Shown here: positions 26,373 to 36,258 of the stretch, piece by piece | Layout of the letters: each line of letters begins with the position of its first letter | How positions within the stretch are numbered: position 1 is the first letter of the stretch | Origin: Deltaproteobacteria bacterium | GTDB taxonomy: Bacteria > Desulfobacterota_D > UBA1144 > Nemesobacterales > UBA2774 | NCBI GenBank assembly: GCA_029262275.1 | Contig: JAJCZS010000029.1 | Location: 1-64,000, forward strand | DNA: 64,000 nt | Direction: 5' to 3' | Position numbers and translations under genes: made by a program | The notes under the pieces: model-generated | Seen by the model: only the letters and a program-made list of their open reading frames with translations | Told to the model about the DNA's origin: nothing | Databases searched by the model: none

Positions 26373-27029
26373 ATGGAAATTGGGTTTATTAAAAAGCTCA
26401 TAAATGTTATTGTATCAAATGAGAGCAAAAGCAGCGCCACAGATGAAGAGTTGGTTAGTACCTACTTACGCACTGGCGATAGTGCTGCATTTAATGAACT
26501 AATAAGCAGATACGCAGATAAAGTATATGGTTTTGCACTTAGAATAACCAGGAACACAAGTGATGCAGAGGAAGTGTTTCAAGAGGTATTTCTCATTCTA
26601 ACAAAGAAACTAGATACTTTTCGTGGCGATTCTAAATTTTCTAGCTGGTTATATAGAGTCACAGCCAATAGTGCATATATGTTCATGCGATCACAAAAAA
26701 AGCATGAGAACAATCTTAGCCTCGAGGGTTACTCTCCATATGACGAAGAGGGGACTCTTATGGGCAAAATCATGTATAAAGATTGGAGCTCAAGGCCAGA
26801 TCTTATTGTATTTAACAAAGAGGCAATTAAAATTATAGATGAGGCAATTAATGATTTACCTGAGTCTTATAGGACAGTTTTCCATCTAAGAGATATAGAA
26901 GGTCTTTCAAATGATGAAGTTGCAGATGTTCTTGAGATTTCAGTATCCGCTGTTAAATCAAGACTTCATAGAGCAAGACTTTTTTTACGAGATAAACTAT
27001 CAGACTACTTTTATGATTGGAGAAAATAA
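26373..27029 (+). CDS. ECF-type RNA polymerase sigma factor (RpoE class)
   Basis: A 218-residue sigma70-family factor of group 4. Region 2 spans about residues 34-100 (AAFNELISRYADKVYGFALR, EEVFQEVFL, TFRGDSKFSSWLYRVTANSA). Region 4 spans about 155-210 with the helix-turn-helix DIEGLSNDEVADVLEISVSAVKSRLHRAR split over two helices. No region 1 or 3 is present. GGAGG precedes the ATG. A soluble zinc anti-sigma gene follows two bases later, the usual arrangement for stress-responsive pairs. Its target promoters are unknown. Confidence 0.93.
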   Translation: MEIGFIKKLINVIVSNESKSSATDEELVSTYLRTGDSAAFNELISRYADKVYGFALRITRNTSDAEEVFQEVFLILTKKLDTFRGDSKFSSWLYRVTANSAYMFMRSQKKHENNLSLEGYSPYDEEGTLMGKIMYKDWSSRPDLIVFNKEAIKIIDEAINDLPESYRTVFHLRDIEGLSNDEVADVLEISVSAVKSRLHRARLFLRDKLSDYFYDWRK

Positions 27030-27031
27030 TT

Positions 27032-27271
27032 ATGTTTATGTGTAAAGATGTCGTTGAGAATATTATGGAGTATATAGATAACGAGCTTGATCTAGAGACT
27101 CTAAAAACACTTGAGAAACATACTGGGGACTGTCCTGAATGTATGGCGTTTGTTAATACATATAAAAGAATGTTGGAAATTACAGGAAAACTAAAAGATA
27201 AACCCTTTGTAACACCAGAGATAAGAAATAGATTAAAAATACTTCTCGAATCAAAAATAAAACCTATATAA
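27032..27271 (+). CDS. Soluble zinc-finger anti-sigma factor
   Basis: A 79-residue protein with the anti-sigma ZAS pattern: a cysteine near the start (MCKDVVENI) then HTGDCPECMAFV, giving H-x3-C-x2-C, which binds zinc. I use the ATG at 27032, preceded by GGAG at nine bases; a TTG at 27017 would overlap the sigma gene. Unlike many anti-sigma factors it lacks a membrane segment, so it should sense a cytoplasmic signal such as oxidation of the zinc site. It probably holds the preceding ECF factor inactive. Confidence 0.88.
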   Translation: MFMCKDVVENIMEYIDNELDLETLKTLEKHTGDCPECMAFVNTYKRMLEITGKLKDKPFVTPEIRNRLKILLESKIKPI

Positions 27272-27352
27272 TCTCACCAAGACGAGTTCCAATTATTAAA
27301 TAATTTTAGCTAATCAATACAAACCATCAGATAATCAAATCACATTTATGAT

Positions 27353-28018
27353 TTAATTTGTAGCGGGTGTCTGAGTTATGGAAGATAATCCGGGGTTAGA
27401 GCCTGGCTGGTTTTGATATATTTGATTATAAATAGCGCCGGCACGATCACTATCGCCAAGTTTCTCATAAGACATAGCCATATGGAGTTTTGCCTGGTTT
27501 TCATATGGGCTTGAAGGATCTGTTATTTTAGACAAGTAATCTATAGATTTTTGCCATTCATTTTGATTGAAGTAAGCAAGCCCCTGAGTCAAAATGGCAG
27601 AATCAATTAACATAGGCTCCCTAAGCTCTTCAGCCTCAAAACGGTTCAACAAATCAATAGACTCTGCATAATTTTGATTATCAAAATTGATTATTGCTGC
27701 ATAATAAAGAGCTATATTAGAAATTTCCTGACCAGAGAATTTCTGCTCGGTTTCTATAAAACCTTGCAGTGCGCCATCTGTATCTCCAGCTTCAAACTTA
27801 GCAATTGCGCTATTAAACATGGTATTAGCTTCAAGTCCTTTTTGTTCGGAGTTTGAGTTAACAAGAAAAGCTCCAACAAGAATAACGATAACAACTCCCA
27901 CAGCTATTAGAATTTTCTTTCCGTGATCTGCTGTAAAATCTATTGCCCGAGTAACTGTTTTGTTAAATTCGTCGGGCTGTTTAAGTTCTTTTTCTGTGTA
28001 TTTAATTTTCGTAGACAT
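27353..28018 (-). CDS. Membrane-anchored TPR protein (YfgM-like)
   Basis: A 221-residue protein with a short cytosolic N-terminus, one membrane segment at about 36-53 (ILIAVGVVIVILVGAFLV) and a periplasmic TPR-like domain. Repeats are seen at DGALQGFIETEQKF, YAESIDLLNRF and WQKSIDYLSKI. The arrangement resembles YfgM/TPR_21 proteins, which interact with periplasmic chaperones or the translocon. The function is an inference. It converges with the anti-sigma gene and is divergent from nfeD. No Shine-Dalgarno is clear. Confidence 0.78.
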   Translation of the reverse strand: MSTKIKYTEKELKQPDEFNKTVTRAIDFTADHGKKILIAVGVVIVILVGAFLVNSNSEQKGLEANTMFNSAIAKFEAGDTDGALQGFIETEQKFSGQEISNIALYYAAIINFDNQNYAESIDLLNRFEAEELREPMLIDSAILTQGLAYFNQNEWQKSIDYLSKITDPSSPYENQAKLHMAMSYEKLGDSDRAGAIYNQIYQNQPGSNPGLSSITQTPATN

Positions 28019-28154
28019 GGGGGAAATTATAATCAGAGCTTAAAGAATTACAAGATCTTACAGACCAAATTGTCAGAATATACAAATAAGCATTATTAAT
28101 ATAGCGCTTGCGGATTGTAAGTGCGAAAGCTACACTTCTTTTGGGGTAAAAATA

Positions 28155-29588
28155 ATGATCAGATTACTATCAGTTGTGTTAATTATTCTTTCCTTCTTGA
28201 GCTTCTATTTGAGCTATGCGGATACTAATACCGAAAAAGCTACAAACGCTACGGAAGCAGAAGAAAAGACACCCAATGCTGAAGAAGTTAATCCATCTAA
28301 TGAAATTGTCTTAATTGAAATAAATGGAACTATTAACCCCGCAACCTTAGACTATATTAGAGCAGGACTTGAAGAAGCAGAAACAAAATCTGCCCAGGCT
28401 CTATTCATTCTTTTAGATACTCCGGGGGGTCTCCTCTCTTCAACAAAGGAAATTGTAAAACTCCTACTCAACTCACCCATACCTGTGGTTGTATATGTAT
28501 CCCCAAGTGGAGCATCCGCAACATCAGCTGGTGTATTCATAACTATGGCAGCTAATGTGGCTGCGATGGCTCCAGGAACAAGCATAGGTGCAGCCCATCC
28601 GGTATCACTTAGCCCTGGAGGAAAACAGCCTGAGAAAAAGGAGCAAGACCCTACAAAAGATATTACAGATAAGAAAACAGAGGAATCCGAAGAGAGATCA
28701 GACCAAGACATTATGAGCGAGAAGATTGAGAACTATGCCTCATCATTTATTGAAAGTATTGCTGAGCATAGGGGCAGGAATGTAGAGTGGGCAATAGATG
28801 CTGTTAGGGAGAGTGATTCCATAACAGCCACAGAGGCCCTTAAGATAAATGTAATAGATTTAATATCTCCTAGCTTAAGCGACCTCCAGACTCAGATTAA
28901 TGGAATGAAAGTAACAGTTCCTGCGGGTGAGCTGACTCTTAAAACACAAGGCGCTAAAATTGAAAGAGTACAAATGAGCATGAAACAAAGATTAATTGAT
29001 ATTCTAAGCACGCCAGATATAGCTTTTCTACTTTTATCTCTAGGCTCTCTTGGACTACTTCTTGAATTCTATAACCCTGGTCTTATTTTCCCAGGTGCTG
29101 CGGGTGTGATATGTCTAATGTTGGGGTTTGTATCTTTTCAAATTCTTCCCTTCAATTATGCGGGCGTAGTGCTATTACTTTTGGCTTTGGCTTTATTCAT
29201 TACTGAAGTTTATATGTCGAGCTACGGCCTTTTAACCACAGGTGGGGTTATAAGCTTTGCATTGGGAGCACTGCTTCTTTTTGACACCCCGGATTCTGAT
29301 GTCAGGGTAGGGTACGGAGTGGTATTCGCCTCAACAGCAGCAATAGCTTTATTTTTTGGTTATGTTCTCTTCTACTTAATCAAGGCTCAAAACCTAGAGC
29401 CTCAAATGGGCATGGAAAGTATAGTCGGAGAATTGGGTGTAGCCGCATCAGATATTAGCGCAACTGGAAAAGTTTATATCATGGGAGAGTATTGGGACGC
29501 TGAGAGCAATCAACCAATAGAAAGTGGCGAGAAGATAAAAGTTGTAGAATCTAAAAAAGGCTTCAAACTAAAGGTAGAAAAAATCTAA
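28155..29588 (+). CDS. Long-form NfeD membrane serine protease
   Basis: A 477-residue protein: signal peptide to about residue 22, a ClpP-class serine protease domain, about five membrane helices from residue 280 to 415 and a C-terminal OB-type NfeD domain. The protease dyad is S121 in SPSGASATSAG and K190 in MSEKIENYA by comparison with Pyrococcus PH1510. A charged, lysine/glutamate-rich insert (about 155-185) precedes K190. Long NfeD proteins cleave the hydrophobic tail of stomatin, and the next gene is exactly a stomatin/slipin, 31 bases away. The pair is the classical operon. Confidence 0.93.
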   Translation: MIRLLSVVLIILSFLSFYLSYADTNTEKATNATEAEEKTPNAEEVNPSNEIVLIEINGTINPATLDYIRAGLEEAETKSAQALFILLDTPGGLLSSTKEIVKLLLNSPIPVVVYVSPSGASATSAGVFITMAANVAAMAPGTSIGAAHPVSLSPGGKQPEKKEQDPTKDITDKKTEESEERSDQDIMSEKIENYASSFIESIAEHRGRNVEWAIDAVRESDSITATEALKINVIDLISPSLSDLQTQINGMKVTVPAGELTLKTQGAKIERVQMSMKQRLIDILSTPDIAFLLLSLGSLGLLLEFYNPGLIFPGAAGVICLMLGFVSFQILPFNYAGVVLLLLALALFITEVYMSSYGLLTTGGVISFALGALLLFDTPDSDVRVGYGVVFASTAAIALFFGYVLFYLIKAQNLEPQMGMESIVGELGVAASDISATGKVYIMGEYWDAESNQPIESGEKIKVVESKKGFKLKVEKI

Positions 29589-29619
29589 GCTATAAGTTAA
29601 TAAAACGGGAGGCATCAAA

Positions 29620-30423
29620 ATGTTTTCACCTGTAATCATATTTGTTGGAATAATTGCACTTTTTATTTTGTCAGGAATAAAGATACTAAATGAATACGAA
29701 AGGGGAGTTGTATTTAGGCTTGGAAGAATAGTAGCATTAAAAGGCCCGGGCATAAAATGGATAATACCAATGGTCGACAAAATGACCAAAATGAGCTTAA
29801 GGCTTATTACAATGGATGTGCCGCCTCAGGATGTTATTACTAGAGACAACGTCTCGGTGAAGGTAAATGCGGTCGTTTATTTTCGTGTTGTAGACCCAAT
29901 TAAAGCAGTCATACAGGTAGAGAATTTTCTCTATGCAACATCTCAATTGGCTCAGACGACATTAAGAAGTGTTTTGGGACAAGTGGAGCTTGATGAACTA
30001 CTTGCTGAAAGAGAGAAACTAAATATCAAGCTTCAAGATGTCTTAGATAAACAGACAGATGCGTGGGGCATAAAGGTCACATTGGTTGAACTTAAGTATG
30101 TTGATCTTCCTGAGGACATGAAACAGATTATGGCACGCCAAGCTGAGGCTGAGAGGGAGAGGCGCGCAAAAATCATTAGTGCCGAAGGTGAATTCCAGGC
30201 TGCCCAGAAACTAACAGAAGCATCCGACATATTAGGCCGTAGCCCTATGTCACTTCAATTGAGATTTCTACAAACATTAACGGAAATGTCTAGCAACCAA
30301 AGCTCAACAATAGTCTTCCCGCTCCCACTAGATCTCTTAAGACCGTTTTATGAAAAGGCGCTTCCAAAGCTGATTAAAAGCGTAACAGAAGACGAAGACA
30401 CCTCGGGTGATAAAAGTGAATAA
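29620..30423 (+). CDS. Slipin/stomatin-family SPFH protein
   Basis: A 267-residue protein with an N-terminal membrane segment (about 2-21), then the SPFH domain ([43 protein letters not shown]) and a coiled-coil rich in alanine and glutamate ([18 protein letters not shown]). It forms oligomers on the membrane and is the likely substrate or partner of the preceding NfeD protease. GGGAGG precedes the ATG. The tail is acidic and hydrophilic. Family assignment is secure. Confidence 0.93.
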   Translation: MFSPVIIFVGIIALFILSGIKILNEYERGVVFRLGRIVALKGPGIKWIIPMVDKMTKMSLRLITMDVPPQDVITRDNVSVKVNAVVYFRVVDPIKAVIQVENFLYATSQLAQTTLRSVLGQVELDELLAEREKLNIKLQDVLDKQTDAWGIKVTLVELKYVDLPEDMKQIMARQAEAERERRAKIISAEGEFQAAQKLTEASDILGRSPMSLQLRFLQTLTEMSSNQSSTIVFPLPLDLLRPFYEKALPKLIKSVTEDEDTSGDKSE

Positions 30424-30451
30424 AGATCTCTAAAAGCTAAGGAGAATTAAA

Positions 30452-32107
30452 TTGCCAAGACTATTGTTAATTTCGATTTTAAATATAGCCATTGTATTGA
30501 CTCTTGCTGCTTGCAAATCAGAAAATGAGAAACCCATGGCATCTCAAGAGACTGCGCAATCTAGCGAGTCCACTTCTAATTCTGATCCTGTTGACGGCGA
30601 CTGGCTTATTTATCACCTAAGTGCAGAACCTGCAACACTAAATCCTATTACAGCTACAGATGCTTATGAAGGCACAGTAAATAACGGGAAGATTTATGAG
30701 ACACTAATTGAGAGAAACAACGAGACCCTTGAGCTTGAACCACTTTTAGCTGAATCATGGGAAGTATCAGAAGACAAACTGAAATACACTTTTAAAATCA
30801 GAGAGGGGATTAAATGGCACGATGGAACTCCATTTACCTCCGAAGATGTAGTCTTTTCCTATAAATCCATTATGAATCCAAAGGTAGACAGCCCTCAGCT
30901 AAGAGCTTACTTTCAAGAAATAAGGGACGTCAAAGCTATTGATGATCTCACTGTTGAATTCACTTATGCAAGACCTTATTTTTTAGCTCTTGAGTTCTGT
31001 GGAGGAATGCCGATTGTCCCAAAACACATTTTCGACAAGGGAGACTTTAACACTAACCCTGCGGGTAGAAGTCCTATTGGCACCGGGCCCTACAAATTCG
31101 ATAGATGGACAACTGGAAGAGATATTGTCATCGAAAAAAATCCTGACTACTGGGGTGAGAAACCAAATCTTAATAAAATTGTCTTTAAGATCATCACTGA
31201 CAACACCGTAGCTTTTCAGATTTTAAAACGCGAAGAACTTGATGTCTCAGCACTTACTCCAATTCAGTGGGAGAGGCAAACTGAGACTGCTTCATTTCAA
31301 GAGAATTATGACAAATTAAGCTACTTCACCCCTAATTACAGCTATATTGGATGGAATTCTAAGAGACCTTTCTTCGCAGATAAAACAGTAAGAACGGCTC
31401 TGACTCATCTTGTCGATAGAGAGTTAATACTTAACAAAATCCTCTACGATTTAGGAGCCATTGTAACGAACCCATTTTATATCAACAGCCCAGAGTATGA
31501 TAAATCAATTGAACCTTACCCATATGATCCTAAAAAAGCTGAAGAACTACTAAAAGAAGCCGGATGGGTAGATAGCGACGGAGATGGGATTAGAGATAAA
31601 GATGGGGTTAAGTTTGCATTTGAATTCTTGATTCCAGGAGGATCGGAAACAGGAGAGAAGATTGCAACAATCTTAAAAGAAGAGCTTGATAAAATGGGCA
31701 TTCAAATGGATATACGAAAAACAGAATGGGCAGTTTTCACCTCCCGTCTAATGGATAGGAATTTTGACGCTGTAACTCTCGCCTGGTCTATGGGCATAGA
31801 GTCCGACCCATATCAGATATGGAGCTCAACCCAAGCTGAGAGCGGATCAAATTTTGTTGGGTTTGAAAATGAAGAGGCTGATAAACTAATAGTGGAAGCG
31901 AGAACTGAATTTGACCGCGAGAAGAGAGAACAACTCTATAAAAGATTTGCAGAAATAGTTCATGAAGAACAGCCGTACACTTTTCTTTTCTGTAGAAAAT
32001 CCACTGTTGCAGTAAATAAAAGGTTTGAAAATGTAACAGTCTATCCTGTAGGAATTGACCCTGTTGAGTGGCATGTGCCTCTGCCTCTTCAATTGTACAG
32101 TGAATAG
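30452..32107 (+). CDS. Oligopeptide ABC transporter substrate-binding lipoprotein
   Basis: A 551-residue SBP_bac_5 family protein with a lipoprotein signal ending LTLAAC (about residue 21). It matches Opp/Dpp/nickel-type binding proteins: LSAEPATLNPITATDAYEG, YTFKIREGIKWHDGTPFTSEDV and IGTGPYKFDRW. It captures peptides in the periplasm for the four transporter genes that follow. The gene starts with TTG after AAGGAG. The gap of 116 bases to the permease may carry a weak stem but no clear promoter. The substrate may be peptide, nickel or another small molecule. Confidence 0.93.
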   Translation: MPRLLLISILNIAIVLTLAACKSENEKPMASQETAQSSESTSNSDPVDGDWLIYHLSAEPATLNPITATDAYEGTVNNGKIYETLIERNNETLELEPLLAESWEVSEDKLKYTFKIREGIKWHDGTPFTSEDVVFSYKSIMNPKVDSPQLRAYFQEIRDVKAIDDLTVEFTYARPYFLALEFCGGMPIVPKHIFDKGDFNTNPAGRSPIGTGPYKFDRWTTGRDIVIEKNPDYWGEKPNLNKIVFKIITDNTVAFQILKREELDVSALTPIQWERQTETASFQENYDKLSYFTPNYSYIGWNSKRPFFADKTVRTALTHLVDRELILNKILYDLGAIVTNPFYINSPEYDKSIEPYPYDPKKAEELLKEAGWVDSDGDGIRDKDGVKFAFEFLIPGGSETGEKIATILKEELDKMGIQMDIRKTEWAVFTSRLMDRNFDAVTLAWSMGIESDPYQIWSSTQAESGSNFVGFENEEADKLIVEARTEFDREKREQLYKRFAEIVHEEQPYTFLFCRKSTVAVNKRFENVTVYPVGIDPVEWHVPLPLQLYSE

Positions 32108-32223
32108 CGCAATATATGCTTTCAAGTTAGGTTTATTTCTATAATACATTTTAATAAACGCAACTATTTAGGTATAAACTTAGTCTTATTATACAAATTA
32201 TACCGCTTGAATGTTTCTAACCT

Positions 32224-33225
32224 ATGAGAGACTATATATTTAAAAGGCTCCTTCTACTTATACCAACCCTGTTTGGAATAACCCTTATTACGTTCTTCAT
32301 TATTCAGCTTGCCCCAGGAAACCCGGTAGAAAGAAAACTACAGCTAGACCAAGGTATTCAGGCTGAGGCTATAACGCAGCAGATTGTTGAAGAAACCAAG
32401 AAACTCTACGGTCTAGATAAACCTATATACGAGAGATATTGGATATGGGTAAAACAGATAGCAACACTTGACTTCGGCAGATCTTATAAAGACCACAGAC
32501 CTGTAATAAACAAAATAGCAGAGAGAATTCCAATTACTCTTACGCTAAATATTATCTCGATCATACTCATATATTTAATCGCAATTCCAATAGGTGTGTA
32601 TTCTGCAGTCTCGCATGGCAGATTCTCAGAGCGAGTAAGCACTTTTTTTCTATTTATTTTATATTCCATACCTAGTTTTTGGATGGCCATGATTTTAATC
32701 TTTTTCCTAGGAGGTGGAGATTACTGGGATGTTTTCCCGGTATACGGAATTCTCTCACCTGGGGCAGAGAACTATCCATTTTATAAGAAAGCACTTAACT
32801 TCCTATGGCATATTGCGCTTCCGGTTTTCTGTCTTACTTACGGCAGTCTAGCCTATCTATCAAGATTCCAAAAAGGAAGCCTTCTTGAGGTGCTAAGAGA
32901 AGATTTTGTAAGAACAGCTACAGCTAAAGGGCTCCCTAGACATAAAGTCCTGCTCAAACATGCACTCAGAAATGCGCTTATTCCAATAATAACAATTCTA
33001 GCCGGCATACTACCTGCAATGATTGGAGGAAGTGTGATCATTGAGAGCATATTCTCAATTCCCGGCATTGGACAGCTGGGCTTTGAATCTGTCCTTTCAC
33101 GCGATTATCCAGTGATTATGGCAATTGCTACCATTTCTGCAGTTCTCACATTGATTGGAATATTGATCGCTGACTTGGTTTACGTATTAGTAGATCCCAG
33201 AATTAGTTTCGAGGCTAAAAAATGA
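32224..33225 (+). CDS. dppB: Oligopeptide ABC transporter permease (DppB/OppB class)
   Basis: A 333-residue inner-membrane permease of the BPD_transp_1 type with about six helices. The N-terminus (RLLLLIPTLFGITLITFFII) and the EAA loop DFVRTATAKGLPRHKVLLKH that contacts the ATPases are classical. It pairs with the next gene to form the channel. It overlaps the next gene by four bases (ATGA). No Shine-Dalgarno sequence is evident before the ATG; the family N-terminus supports this start. Confidence 0.94.
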   Translation: MRDYIFKRLLLLIPTLFGITLITFFIIQLAPGNPVERKLQLDQGIQAEAITQQIVEETKKLYGLDKPIYERYWIWVKQIATLDFGRSYKDHRPVINKIAERIPITLTLNIISIILIYLIAIPIGVYSAVSHGRFSERVSTFFLFILYSIPSFWMAMILIFFLGGGDYWDVFPVYGILSPGAENYPFYKKALNFLWHIALPVFCLTYGSLAYLSRFQKGSLLEVLREDFVRTATAKGLPRHKVLLKHALRNALIPIITILAGILPAMIGGSVIIESIFSIPGIGQLGFESVLSRDYPVIMAIATISAVLTLIGILIADLVYVLVDPRISFEAKK

Positions 33226-34226
33226 GCGAAACAAAGAGTGTTGGATACTGGGGTAGTGTTTGGCAGAAATTAAAAAAAGACAAGCTGGCAATGACTGCTC
33301 TAACAATAGTCATATTGCTTTTTGGAATTGCAATATTTCAGGATTTCTTAGCTGGCAATAAACCAATAATTTTAAAATATCAAAATGAGTATTACTTCCC
33401 AGTCCTCTTTAGATATAACGAATTCTTTGGAACTGATTTTAAACAGCTTGATAAGAAATTAACAGCAGGAGATTTCGCGGTTTTCCCTCCTGTAAGATAT
33501 AGCCCTACAGAAAACGACCTGCTTTCTGTATTAACTCCTCCTTCAAAAGAACATCTATTTGGCACAGACGATAGAGGTCGAGACGTACTTAGCCGCATGA
33601 TCCATGGGGCTAGAATTTCGCTCTCTATAGGATTTGTAGCAGTAGGTATAGCAGCAGTGATAGGAATATTATTGGGAGCTATAGCTGGATACTACGGGGG
33701 CACCATCGATTTTATAGTGTCCAGGCTCTTTGAAGTTATGATGACGTTCCCCGTTTTCTTTTTAATCCTGACAATTCTGGCTTTCCGAGATCCAAGCATA
33801 TATAACATTATGATAGTAATAGGAGCCACTAGCTGGACAGGAATTGCACGTCTAATAAGAGGGCAGTTCTTGCAGCTAAGAAAATTTGATTATGTAGATG
33901 CGGCAGTTGCACTTGGTGGCAACGACTGGCGAGTGATGATGAAACATATGCTACCAAACTCACTTGCTCCAGTGTTAGTAGATATTTCTTTCGGAATAGC
34001 AGGGGCAATACTGGTGGAATCAGGGCTTAGCTTTTTAGGTTTTGGCGTGCCTCCACCCGAGCCAAGCTGGGGAGATATTCTCTCTCAATCTCAGCGTTAC
34101 GTGGATTTTGCTTGGTGGCTTGTCCTATTTCCCGGTGCGGCTATATTTGTAACTGTAACTTCATTTAATCTTTTGGGAGAAGGATTTAGAAACGCTATTG
34201 ACCCCAAATTTTTAGGAAGCGAATAA
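33222..34226 (+). CDS. dppC: Oligopeptide ABC transporter permease (DppC/OppC class)
   Basis: A 334-residue permease with the OppC N-terminal domain, a periplasmic stretch of about 85 residues after helix 1 (longer than usual) containing RYNEFFGTD, and the motif LFGTDDRGRDVLSRM before helix 2. The EAA loop is FDYVDAAVALGGNDWRVMMKH. It makes the second half of the channel with DppB. It shares the ATGA overlap with the upstream gene and is followed by the ATPase genes after six bases. Confidence 0.94.
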   Translation: MSETKSVGYWGSVWQKLKKDKLAMTALTIVILLFGIAIFQDFLAGNKPIILKYQNEYYFPVLFRYNEFFGTDFKQLDKKLTAGDFAVFPPVRYSPTENDLLSVLTPPSKEHLFGTDDRGRDVLSRMIHGARISLSIGFVAVGIAAVIGILLGAIAGYYGGTIDFIVSRLFEVMMTFPVFFLILTILAFRDPSIYNIMIVIGATSWTGIARLIRGQFLQLRKFDYVDAAVALGGNDWRVMMKHMLPNSLAPVLVDISFGIAGAILVESGLSFLGFGVPPPEPSWGDILSQSQRYVDFAWWLVLFPGAAIFVTVTSFNLLGEGFRNAIDPKFLGSE

Positions 34227-34232
34227 TAAAAT

Positions 34233-35216
34233 ATGAACAATGCACTAGAAATAAAGGACTTAAGAATCTCTTTTGCCTCAGATGGGAAAAGAGTAGAGGT
34301 TGTAGGAGGAGTATCTATAAATGTTCCTAAAGGGAAAATTATAGGCGTTGTAGGAGAAAGCGGATGCGGTAAGACAGTAACTGCTCTCTCAGCTATGAGA
34401 CTAATACCAGAGCCCCCCGGGAGTATTGATACTGGGGAAATAATCTTCGATGGTGCAAATATTCTAAATTATTCAGACCGCGATATGCGCTCAATTAGAG
34501 GCAACAGAATATCTATGATATTCCAGGAACCCATTAGTTCACTCAATCCGGTTTTTACAGTAGGTGATCAAATAGGGGAGGCCCTTAGAACACACCTGAA
34601 TCTATCAAGGACTGAGGAGAAGGAAAGAGTCATTGAACTACTAAAACTAGTAGGAATCCCAGCCCCTGAGAGAAGAATAAAGAACTATCCACATGAACTA
34701 AGCGGTGGGATGTCTCAAAGAGTAATGATAGCCATGGCACTTGCTTGTAATCCAGAAGTGCTAATAGCTGATGAACCCACGACTGCTTTGGATGTGACAA
34801 TTCAAGCCGGGATTCTGGAACTTATTGATGATATAAGAGTAAGGCTTGGAATGGCTGTGCTTTTAATCACACATGATCTAGGAATTATCGCAGAAGTAGC
34901 AGACGAAGTATACGTAATGTATGCAGGAAAAGTTGTCGAACATGGCCATACAGCAGATATTTTTAGAGAACCTCATCATCCCTACACCGTTGGGCTCTTG
35001 CACTCAGTACCCGATCTACACGAAAACAAAGAGATGCTAAATCCGATACCAGGAGTGGTTCCAAGTCCAGACAACTTCCCTGAGGGATGCAGGTTTCAAG
35101 ATAGATGCCCTCTGGTTATAGAGAAATGTAGAACTGATGAGCCACCACTAAAAGAATTCGTAAATAAACACTATGCTGCTTGTTGGAGAGCCGACGAGGT
35201 AAAAGTAGAGAGCTGA
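34233..35216 (+). CDS. dppD: Oligopeptide ABC transporter ATPase (DppD/OppD class)
   Basis: A 327-residue ATPase. Walker A is GESGCGKT, the ABC signature LSGGMSQRV, and Walker B VLIADEPTTALD. The C-terminal oligo_HPY region has the cysteine pattern CRFQDRCPLVIEKC plus AACW, which in some Dpp/Opp ATPases binds an iron-sulfur cluster. It energises transport together with the next ATPase. Six bases separate it from dppC and one from the next gene, so the set is one operon. Confidence 0.95.
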   Translation: MNNALEIKDLRISFASDGKRVEVVGGVSINVPKGKIIGVVGESGCGKTVTALSAMRLIPEPPGSIDTGEIIFDGANILNYSDRDMRSIRGNRISMIFQEPISSLNPVFTVGDQIGEALRTHLNLSRTEEKERVIELLKLVGIPAPERRIKNYPHELSGGMSQRVMIAMALACNPEVLIADEPTTALDVTIQAGILELIDDIRVRLGMAVLLITHDLGIIAEVADEVYVMYAGKVVEHGHTADIFREPHHPYTVGLLHSVPDLHENKEMLNPIPGVVPSPDNFPEGCRFQDRCPLVIEKCRTDEPPLKEFVNKHYAACWRADEVKVES

Positions 35217-35217
35217 T

Positions 35218-36189
35218 ATGGCAAAAATGAAAGAACTACTAAAAATTCAGAACCTAAAGAAATACTTCCCCATTAAGTCAGGGATACTCTCTAGAGTTAC
35301 GAACTATGTAAAGGCCGTAGACGGAATAGACCTTTCAATTCCAGCGGGACAGACAATAGGGCTTGTTGGAGAGAGTGGATGTGGCAAAACAACTCTAGGG
35401 AAAACTATTCTTAAACTACTTGAGCCTACTGATGGGGCAATCCTATTTGAGAATAATGATTTAACCCACTTGTCCCCATCTGCTATGAGACCTTACCGAA
35501 GAGAAATGCAGATAGTCTTCCAAGACCCCTATGGCTCACTAAACCCCAGAATGAAAGTTGAGGGCATAGTATCTGAAGGTCTTGCGATCCACAACGTATC
35601 CTCAGGCCAAGAAAGAAGAGATTTAATTCGTGAACTCATGATCACAGTAGGGCTAAGAGAAGATGCTCTTTCCCGTTATCCCCATGAATTCAGCGGGGGA
35701 CAGCGGCAGAGGATAGCAATAGCCAGAGCTCTTGCTCTAAAGCCAAAGTTTATAGTATGCGACGAGCCCATATCAGCCCTTGATGTATCAGTCCAGGCTC
35801 AGATTATAAACCTGTTTATCGAACTTCAGGAAAAATTTAGACTTACTTATCTATTTATATCTCATGATCTTAGGGTTGTTAGGCATATCAGTGATAAAGT
35901 AGCCGTAATGTATTTAGGAAAGATAGTTGAAATATCTCCAAGTAAAGAGCTATACAAAAATCCGCTCCATCCCTATACTCAAATATTGATTTCTTCAGTA
36001 CCTATTGCAGATCCAAGTAAGAAAAGAAAAACTGCAGCCCTAATTGGGGATGTGCCAAGCCCTATTAATCCACCTTCAGGATGTAGTTTTCACCCCAGAT
36101 GCCCAATAGCGGTAGAGAAATGCAAGACGGTTGAACCTGAACTTCGTAGTATAGAAGGAGAGCATTTTGTCTCTTGTCATTTAGTTTGA
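35218..36189 (+). CDS. dppF: Oligopeptide ABC transporter ATPase (DppF/OppF class)
   Basis: A 323-residue ATPase. It has Walker A GESGCGKTT, the signature FSGGQRQRI and Walker B FIVCDEPISALD, and the DppF-style start KYFPIKSG. The C-terminus also carries the cysteine pattern CSFHPRCPIAVEKC and SCHLV. It completes the transporter: one binding protein, two permeases and two ATPases. The following gene (yceD-like) starts a new functional block after 69 bases. Confidence 0.95.
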   Translation: MAKMKELLKIQNLKKYFPIKSGILSRVTNYVKAVDGIDLSIPAGQTIGLVGESGCGKTTLGKTILKLLEPTDGAILFENNDLTHLSPSAMRPYRREMQIVFQDPYGSLNPRMKVEGIVSEGLAIHNVSSGQERRDLIRELMITVGLREDALSRYPHEFSGGQRQRIAIARALALKPKFIVCDEPISALDVSVQAQIINLFIELQEKFRLTYLFISHDLRVVRHISDKVAVMYLGKIVEISPSKELYKNPLHPYTQILISSVPIADPSKKRKTAALIGDVPSPINPPSGCSFHPRCPIAVEKCKTVEPELRSIEGEHFVSCHLV

Positions 36190-36258
36190 ATGTAAAACCA
36201 TACTTGCAAATGAGTAATCTTGTATTATTATTAAAACCCAATATTTTTTGGCAGTCAG

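Noticed and set aside
28352-28711. A 119-codon frame opposite nfeD
   Set aside because: Antisense shadow of the protease domain; no features of a real protein.
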